The notes beneath the pieces were generated by a model that saw only the letters and a program-made list of their open reading frames with translations, was not told the origin of the DNA and made no database searches. Made by a program: the position numbers and the translations under genes. A stretch of 64,000 bases of DNA from Ktedonosporobacter rubrisoli (GTDB taxonomy: Bacteria > Chloroflexota > Ktedonobacteria > Ktedonobacterales > Ktedonobacteraceae), in the NCBI RefSeq assembly GCF_004208415.1, contig NZ_CP035758.1, positions 5,952,001-6,016,000 on the forward strand, given 5' to 3'. Shown piece by piece: positions 60,141 through 64,000 of this stretch. How positions within the stretch are numbered: the first letter of the stretch is position 1; each line of letters starts with the position of its first letter.

Positions 60141-60155
60141 AGGATGATTTGTTCT

Positions 60156-61562
60156 ATGACTACAATCGATCATCGAGGTCATGATCTCGTTATTATTCCT
60201 GACAAAAAGATGTTGCAAATGCCAACGCCTGAGCTAGTGCAAGCTCTCTTTGGGTCGTATTTACCAGCTGATATTCGCTCAGCCATTGGACGTGATAAGC
60301 GGCATGCTTTCCTACGTACCCAGCCTATCCATTTTTATGCAGTGAAGCAAGCTTTACAGGAGCAGCATACACCATTTACTCTTGCCTTTGAGGAACGCCC
60401 TGGTTTGCCTTTTGAAACTGCTTTGAACGTTGAGCCGCGCCCTTATCAAGATGAAGCGCTGAAGAGTTGGCAGGCAGCAGGAAACGCAGGGGTAATTATT
60501 CTGCCCACAGGAGCTGGCAAGACCTTGGTGGCCGCTATGACCATTCATAAGATGAAGTTATGGACATTGGTCGTTGTACCAACCCTTGATCTCCTACAGC
60601 AGTGGCAAGTTTCCTTGGCCTCCTCACTCTCTTTGAGTGCAGATGAAATCGGCGTATTTGGCGGTGGAGAAAAAGAGATAAAACCTATTACCATAATCAC
60701 GTATGACTCGGCAGTGCTCTACACTTACGAGCTAAAACGCTTCGGATTACTAGTATTCGATGAATGTCACCACCTGCCTGCGCCAACCTATCGTTTGATT
60801 GCCGAGAGTGCCTTTACTCCTCTGCGATTAGGGCTGAGCGCAACGCCTGAGCGTAGCGATATGGCTCATTTCGATCTTGAACAATTAATTGGGCCAGAAG
60901 TCTATCGGCGTTCTCCCGAGGAACTGACCGAGGGGCGTTATCTTGCACAATATAAAGAGATGTACATTGACATCTCACTGTCAAGTGAGGACGAAGCTCG
61001 TTATGCTGAACAGAGACGCATCTATCGCTCATTTTTACAGCGCCGACGCATAGTTATACGTTCTCCAGAGGATTTTCAGCAGAAGATTATTTTTCTCAGC
61101 GCACGTGATTCTGAAGCTCGTAAAGCCATGCTTGCCTGGCGGGAGGCACGCAATATTGCTATGAATGCGCCTGCCAAATATACAGAAATAGAGCGCCTGC
61201 TCAGACTTCATGCCACTGATCAGATCATTCTCTTCTCAGAGTACAACCAGGTCGTAGACGAGATCAGCCGTCGCTTCTGTCTGCCTAGCATTACCTACAA
61301 AACGCCAGCCGAAGAACGCCGCGTCATTCTTGAACGCTTTCGATCAGGTCAGTATACTAAACTGGCTACTGGCCGCGTACTCAATGAAGGTGTAGACGTA
61401 CCCGATTGTCGTGTCGCGATCATCGTGAGCGGCAATAGCACAAAACGTGAATATATTCAGCGTCTGGGCCGTGTCCTACGCCCAAAGGCTGGTCAAGCCT
61501 TGTTGTATGAGTTGGTGACCAGCAGCACGACTGAAGAGGAAATGGCGAAACGCAGGAAGTAA
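60156..61562 (+). CDS. XPB/Rad25-type DNA helicase
   Basis: A 468-residue superfamily 2 helicase resembling short archaeal/bacterial XPB. An N-terminal damage-recognition-like domain (about 1-85) precedes the helicase: Walker A LPTGAGKT (about 114-122), Walker B as DECHH (about 202-206), motif III LGLSATPERSD, motif V VLNEGVDVPD, motif VI QRLGRVLRP. XPB opens DNA in repair and, in archaea, works with the nuclease Bax1; the Bax1 homologue here lies 13 kb away on the other side of the kinase array. The ATG at 60156 is taken because AAAGGA is correctly spaced for it and too close for the ATG at 60144. Confidence 0.88.
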   Translation: MTTIDHRGHDLVIIPDKKMLQMPTPELVQALFGSYLPADIRSAIGRDKRHAFLRTQPIHFYAVKQALQEQHTPFTLAFEERPGLPFETALNVEPRPYQDEALKSWQAAGNAGVIILPTGAGKTLVAAMTIHKMKLWTLVVVPTLDLLQQWQVSLASSLSLSADEIGVFGGGEKEIKPITIITYDSAVLYTYELKRFGLLVFDECHHLPAPTYRLIAESAFTPLRLGLSATPERSDMAHFDLEQLIGPEVYRRSPEELTEGRYLAQYKEMYIDISLSSEDEARYAEQRRIYRSFLQRRRIVIRSPEDFQQKIIFLSARDSEARKAMLAWREARNIAMNAPAKYTEIERLLRLHATDQIILFSEYNQVVDEISRRFCLPSITYKTPAEERRVILERFRSGQYTKLATGRVLNEGVDVPDCRVAIIVSGNSTKREYIQRLGRVLRPKAGQALLYELVTSSTTEEEMAKRRK

Positions 61563-62340
61563 GCCAATATTTATATATTAAAACGCAAAACGGGAACGAT
61601 AGCCAGGGTACATTTTTATATTTTAGATGTACTCATTTTCTGTATGAGACTCCCTGGCAGTGTCCCGATCCCTGTGGATTGCGGAGTATTGCCAGGAGAG
61701 GCGTGCAGGTCCTCTCTCTCAGTCGGAAAGATGACCTGAGTAGTTAACCCGATGTGCAAGTTTTTTTGCTAAGAGATGAGTCCAGCCAACCGAAATGGAG
61801 GATATTCAAGTCGTTGCGTGAAAAGATGCAGAGCGTGTGCATCAAGACACACACCCTCATAGTTTTTTTATGCACATCGAAACCGGCGCATCGGGCATAG
61901 AGGACTTCCATTTTCCCCTCCCGCTGTTTCTCATCTCTCTGTTTGGGGATGTTCTGAGATGAGAGGGCCTGAACAAAGATTCTCCTCTACGTGCTCCAAG
62001 GCAGAAAACGTCCTTCTGACATGGGCTCCAATGGCGGCTCAGGAACTACGCATTGGAGCCAGCCTGGGCGCCAGCGTCAAACCTGCCACAACAGGCTATT
62101 CTTCCTATAGGGAAGAATAACTGCAACGCCAATATCCGGCCCACTTCAAGAGCCCGATCACGCTGCTTGCCCGGCATCTCGGGCTCCTCCACAGCTTCTT
62201 TTGTTCGAGCAGAGAAGGCCTATATGTGGCAACTTTCCAGAATTTTCTATGGTAATATTACCAGTATGCAACAGATGATAGCACTCTAGAATAGATTGCG
62301 GAATGAAGTATGCTGAACCGCTTATTGGCAGGAGAAGGAA
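61563..62340. other. Long non-coding stretch with several inverted repeats
   Basis: No credible gene in about 780 bases. Inverted repeats occur at 61650-61698 (CTCCCTGGCA / TGCCAGGAG), 61706-61738 (CAGGTC / GACCTG) and 61929-61964 (TCTCATCTC / GAGATGAGA), and T-runs follow at about 61760 and 61865. This could be an untranslated or structured RNA, but I recognise no known RNA family. Confidence 0.4.
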
Positions 62341-62847
62341 ATGTTTCATCTCAACAGTCGCAGAAGCAAGACCATTGGAGCGCTTCTGGCCTGGCTGGTT
62401 ATTGGCAGCCTCTGCTCACTGGCTATATTTATGTTGAGCCAGCATATGACCCTTGATACGAACATTCTCCCTGGTAGTTCAGTCATTGGTATCTTTTGCT
62501 CTTTTATCGCTCTGGTAGAAGTGGTCATGGTCTTACGAGTTCTCTTGCTCACGCGGCGGAGCTGGTGGCACTTTCTCGCCTTGCTCCTGCCCCTGGCGCT
62601 CATCGTCTCCTCTTTCACCATGGCAACAAGCTCTGTCCAGGAATATATCCTTTTGCAAGCCAGCGCAGCAGCATATAGCAACCTGCGAGAAATCTATGGA
62701 CAAGCTATTGCGATGTGCTGGCTACAAATTTGGAGCGCGGTCACCGTCTATATCCTCTTGTGGTTCGCCGAGAAGAAGGTGTTACCACAGGTACCGCAGA
62801 GGCCCGCGTGGGTTATTCAGCGCACGCGCCGCGACCTTATGCGCTAA
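62341..62847 (+). CDS. Small multi-pass membrane protein, unknown function
   Basis: A 168-residue protein with four hydrophobic segments (about 12-34, 45-67, 76-93 and 120-143) and a basic C-terminal tail (VIQRTRRDLMR). I do not recognise the family. GGAGAAGGAA sits just before the ATG, so expression is likely. It stands alone between the non-coding stretch and meaB, which is convergent with it. Confidence 0.65.
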   Translation: MFHLNSRRSKTIGALLAWLVIGSLCSLAIFMLSQHMTLDTNILPGSSVIGIFCSFIALVEVVMVLRVLLLTRRSWWHFLALLLPLALIVSSFTMATSSVQEYILLQASAAAYSNLREIYGQAIAMCWLQIWSAVTVYILLWFAEKKVLPQVPQRPAWVIQRTRRDLMR

Positions 62848-62973
62848 GCCGCTTCCTCCTCATCCCACCTGGCGAGCAGAGCCAACCCACAGGAGCCCGG
62901 AAATACATACGATCAGAAAGCTAACAGGAGTGTACCTGAACATGCCGGTTCACTCCTGCTCTCGGGCCAACTC

Positions 62974-63939
62974 TCAGGCCTCAGCCTGCGTATCTTTTAA
63001 ACCGATCCTTGCCTGTAGCTCTCTGGCCACAGTATAAGGATCGCGCTCGCGCCTGGTAATCTCGTCGATAAGCCCATCCCATTCTTCCTCGCCTACCTCA
63101 GCCTTTAAGGCATCCATCACGGCATGGACGATCAGCGTTTGCAGCTCGCTGCGTACCTGGCGCTGGGCCCGTTGCGTCCACATACCGCTCTCTTGCAGAT
63201 AGGCTTGATGCTGCTGAACGGCATCGGCCAACTGATCGACGCCCTGCTCCTTCATGGACGATGTTTTGATAATGGGAATGCGCCAGGACGCTTTGCGCCG
63301 TCCAGGATCAAGGCTGAGCAGCATAGCCAGCTCGGCCACCGTCTGATCGGCTCCGGGCTTATCCATCTTGCTGACCACAAAGATATCAGCAATTTCCAGA
63401 ATGCCCGCTTTGATGGCCTGGATATCATCGCCCATCCCGGGCGCAACGACCACAAGAACCGTCTGCGCGGTACGCATCACTTCTACTTCCGCCTGGCCCG
63501 TACCTACCGTCTCAATGATAATCGGATCGTAGCCGGCGGCATCCATAGCCCGCACGACGTCGCGGGTTGAAGCAGCCAGTCCGCCCAGGCTACCCCGGCT
63601 GGCCATGCTGCGAATAAACACATTGGGATCGCCGGCGAGCTCCATCATGCGAATGCGATCGCCAAGAATAGCCCCACCACTGAAAGGGCTGGTTGGATCA
63701 ACGGCCACGACTCCAACTTTATGTTCCCGCTTGCGTAGCTCGCGCACCAGCCGCGTCACAAGCGTACTCTTCCCGGCCCCAGGCGCACCCGTCACGCCAA
63801 TGATATGGGCTCGACCGGCGTGCTGATGCAGTTCTGCCAGCACAGGCCGAATCTGCGGAGCTTCACTTTCGATCAGGGTAACCATGCGTGCCAGAGCGCG
63901 GCGATCTCCATTGAGGAGGCGTTCAACTATGTTACGCAA
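62974..63939 (-). CDS. meaB: Methylmalonyl-CoA mutase-associated GTPase MeaB (ArgK family)
   Basis: A 321-residue G3E-type P-loop GTPase that guards and reactivates the B12-dependent methylmalonyl-CoA mutase. Walker A is GVTGAPGAGKSTLV, followed by VGVVAVDPTSPFSGGAILGD, the IETVGTGQAEVEV segment, and the base-specificity motif SKMDKPGAD. Length and order are normal. The start is a TTG at 63939, supported by GAGGT nine bases upstream and by an in-frame stop 15 bases before it. It lies six bases after the stop of an upstream gene, so it is in an operon, by family habit possibly with a mutase subunit. Confidence 0.9.
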   Translation of the reverse strand: MRNIVERLLNGDRRALARMVTLIESEAPQIRPVLAELHQHAGRAHIIGVTGAPGAGKSTLVTRLVRELRKREHKVGVVAVDPTSPFSGGAILGDRIRMMELAGDPNVFIRSMASRGSLGGLAASTRDVVRAMDAAGYDPIIIETVGTGQAEVEVMRTAQTVLVVVAPGMGDDIQAIKAGILEIADIFVVSKMDKPGADQTVAELAMLLSLDPGRRKASWRIPIIKTSSMKEQGVDQLADAVQQHQAYLQESGMWTQRAQRQVRSELQTLIVHAVMDALKAEVGEEEWDGLIDEITRRERDPYTVARELQARIGLKDTQAEA

Positions 63940-63944
63940 GTCAC

Positions 63945-64000
63945 CTATACCTCAGTAGCCAGGCGGTCGGCCTGGATATTCTCACGCACAAACTTGATAA
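63945..64000 (-). CDS. C-terminal end of the gene upstream of meaB (partial)
   Basis: Seventeen residues (IKFVRENIQADRLATEV) followed by TAG are visible at the right edge; the rest is outside. The reading is supported by the tight junction with the meaB ribosome binding site. The product cannot be identified from this; a methylmalonyl-CoA mutase subunit would be usual beside meaB. Confidence 0.5.
   Translation of the reverse strand, partial: IKFVRENIQADRLATEV

Overview
The window looks like part of a Ktedonobacteria (phylum Chloroflexota) chromosome. This is inferred from content: large ECF sigma factors with long C-terminal extensions, many serine/threonine kinases with proline/threonine-rich linkers and a single membrane segment, TIR-TPR proteins, a Met T-box outside Firmicutes, and roughly even base composition. 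I see no rRNA, tRNA, CRISPR array, integrase or intact insertion sequence. Most genes look chromosomal. A TetM-like gene and some low-coding stretches near 36.8-37.5 kb and 61.6-62.3 kb are the most accessory-looking parts.

Layout. 0-10 kb: a TIR-TPR protein running off the left edge, a membrane protein, a GH15 glycosidase, a Ca2+/H+ antiporter, a sensor histidine kinase and a zinc-ribbon pseudokinase. 10-20 kb: a FemAB-type transferase, an HD protein, a run of envelope/sensor genes (beta-propeller, M23 peptidase, degenerate histidine kinase), a small membrane protein, a TetR regulator with its own operator and a thioesterase, and a thiolase. 20-26 kb: a methionine/aspartate-family operon, metX-metY-lysC-asd, whose leader carries a SAM-I riboswitch and then a methionine T-box in series, each with its own terminator. 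26-45 kb: mixed metabolic and signalling genes, including a split sulfopyruvate-decarboxylase-like pair, two paralogous sigma factors with unrelated C-terminal modules (zinc-ribbon-like cysteine clusters in one, about seven Clp_N-like repeats in the other), tandem-duplicated HTH proteins beside a response-regulator cassette, and a TetM-like ribosomal protection gene.

45-62 kb: a DUF790/Bax1-type nuclease (minus strand) and an XPB-type helicase (plus strand) flank five tandem paralogous transmembrane serine/threonine kinases. Two of the five lack the catalytic aspartate (HGN and HGH instead of HRD), one has a shortened ectodomain, and one is split by a frameshift at a run of five C. Bax1 and XPB are a known partner pair in archaea, so the array sits between what would otherwise be a divergent DNA-repair pair. 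62-64 kb: a small membrane protein, meaB, and the tail of the gene upstream of meaB.

The strongest candidates for undescribed biology are the sigma-Clp_N fusion, the kinase/pseudokinase array with its shared ectodomain between Bax1 and XPB, and the tandem SAM-I/T-box leader.
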